From Bacteroides uniformis (GTDB lineage Bacteria > Bacteroidota > Bacteroidia > Bacteroidales > Bacteroidaceae): DNA of 64,000 nt. Made by a program: the position numbers and the translations under genes. The notes beneath the pieces are model-generated. The model had not been told where the DNA came from and did no database searches. It worked only from the letters and a program-made list of their open reading frames with translations. Numbering within the stretch: the first letter of the stretch is position 1; each line of letters opens with the position of its first letter. Positions 63,713 to 64,000 of this stretch are shown piece after piece. Where the stretch lies: NCBI RefSeq assembly GCF_025147485.1, contig NZ_CP102263.1:3051501-3115500 (forward strand), in the 5' to 3' direction.

Positions 63713-64000
63713 ATGAATACTTACAGTTTTAGAAAAGATTTACTTGCAGTGCAAGAAGAACTGCTTCGCTTTGCATACAAGTTGACAGCCGACCGGGAAG
63801 AAGCGAATGATTTGTTGCAAGAGACATCTCTCAAGGCTTTGGATAACGAAGACAAATTTGAACCCGACACCAATTTCAGAGGTTGGATGTATACCATTAT
63901 GCGCAACATCTTTATCAATAATTACCGGAAAATAGTTCGCGAACAGACTTTTGTGGACCAGACGGACAATCAGTATCACCTCAGCATGCCCCAGGACTCT
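63713..64000 (+). CDS. ECF-type RNA polymerase sigma factor (partial)
   Basis: The first 96 residues are visible; the gene continues beyond the window. Region 2 motifs are clear: LLRFAYKLTADREEANDLLQ, ETSLKALDN, FEPDTNFRGWMYTIMRNIFI and NNYRK. This is a typical Bacteroides ECF sigma factor without an attached anti-sigma domain in the visible part. Target genes cannot be inferred. Confidence 0.92.
   Translation, partial: MNTYSFRKDLLAVQEELLRFAYKLTADREEANDLLQETSLKALDNEDKFEPDTNFRGWMYTIMRNIFINNYRKIVREQTFVDQTDNQYHLSMPQDS

Overview
The window comes from a Bacteroides chromosome. The evidence is the repeated -7 element TAnnTTTG in front of many genes, TonB-dependent receptors with a carboxypeptidase-regulatory N-terminal domain, a upxY/upxZ pair at the head of a capsule locus, DUF4373, DUF2693 and smalltalk-type proteins, and a DUF5686 protein. 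I cannot name the species. The flanks have balanced base composition and look like conserved core genome. The block from about 7 to 33 kb is much richer in A+T and looks acquired.

Layout. 1-2.6 kb: end of a TonB-dependent receptor, a secreted HMA metal-binding protein and a heavy-metal P-type ATPase whose actuator domain is missing. 2.6-4.8 kb: AraC-type regulator, lipB and an acyl-carrier-protein phosphodiesterase homologue. 4.9-6.8 kb, minus strand: DUF4373 protein, DUF2693 protein and a frameshifted small gene. 6.94-7.17 kb: a segment bounded by 27-bp perfect inverted repeats that carries one promoter. In this sequence the promoter points away from the capsule genes (OFF). 7.3-35.3 kb: capsule locus. 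It starts with upxY and upxZ, followed by a nonulosonic (legionaminic-type) acid pathway (legB, legC, neuD-like, legI, legF and a CBS-nucleotidyltransferase), flippase, glycosyltransferases, polymerase, UDP-ManNAcA genes (wecB, wecC), a GDP-fucose pathway (gmd, fcl), and finally an epimerase and an initiating sugar-phosphate transferase.

The capsule locus is decaying. The polymerase, fcl, three acyltransferases and probably one glycosyltransferase are frameshifted or truncated. An IS1595-family element with 8-bp target duplications sits at the 3' end of the polymerase gene. About 2 kb (31.4-33.3 kb) holds only remnants: a cytidylyltransferase, a group II intron reverse transcriptase, a transposase tail, a second gmd and a RelE/ParE toxin. 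A roughly 100-bp sequence found after upxZ recurs there.

35.4-63.5 kb: HU-like protein and smalltalk peptide, pheT, yebC, TSCPD protein, Nramp transporter, xth, C-GCAxxG-C-C protein, small winged-helix protein, lepA, nhaA, orphan sensor kinase, Oar-like TonB receptor, then a minus-strand group (nuclease-fold protein, 2-hydroxyacid dehydrogenase, rarA, DUF5686 outer-membrane protein, divergent UDP-GlcNAc 2-epimerase homologue), a TRIC-family channel, and an M16 peptidase. The window ends inside an ECF sigma factor gene. No tRNA, rRNA or CRISPR array was seen.
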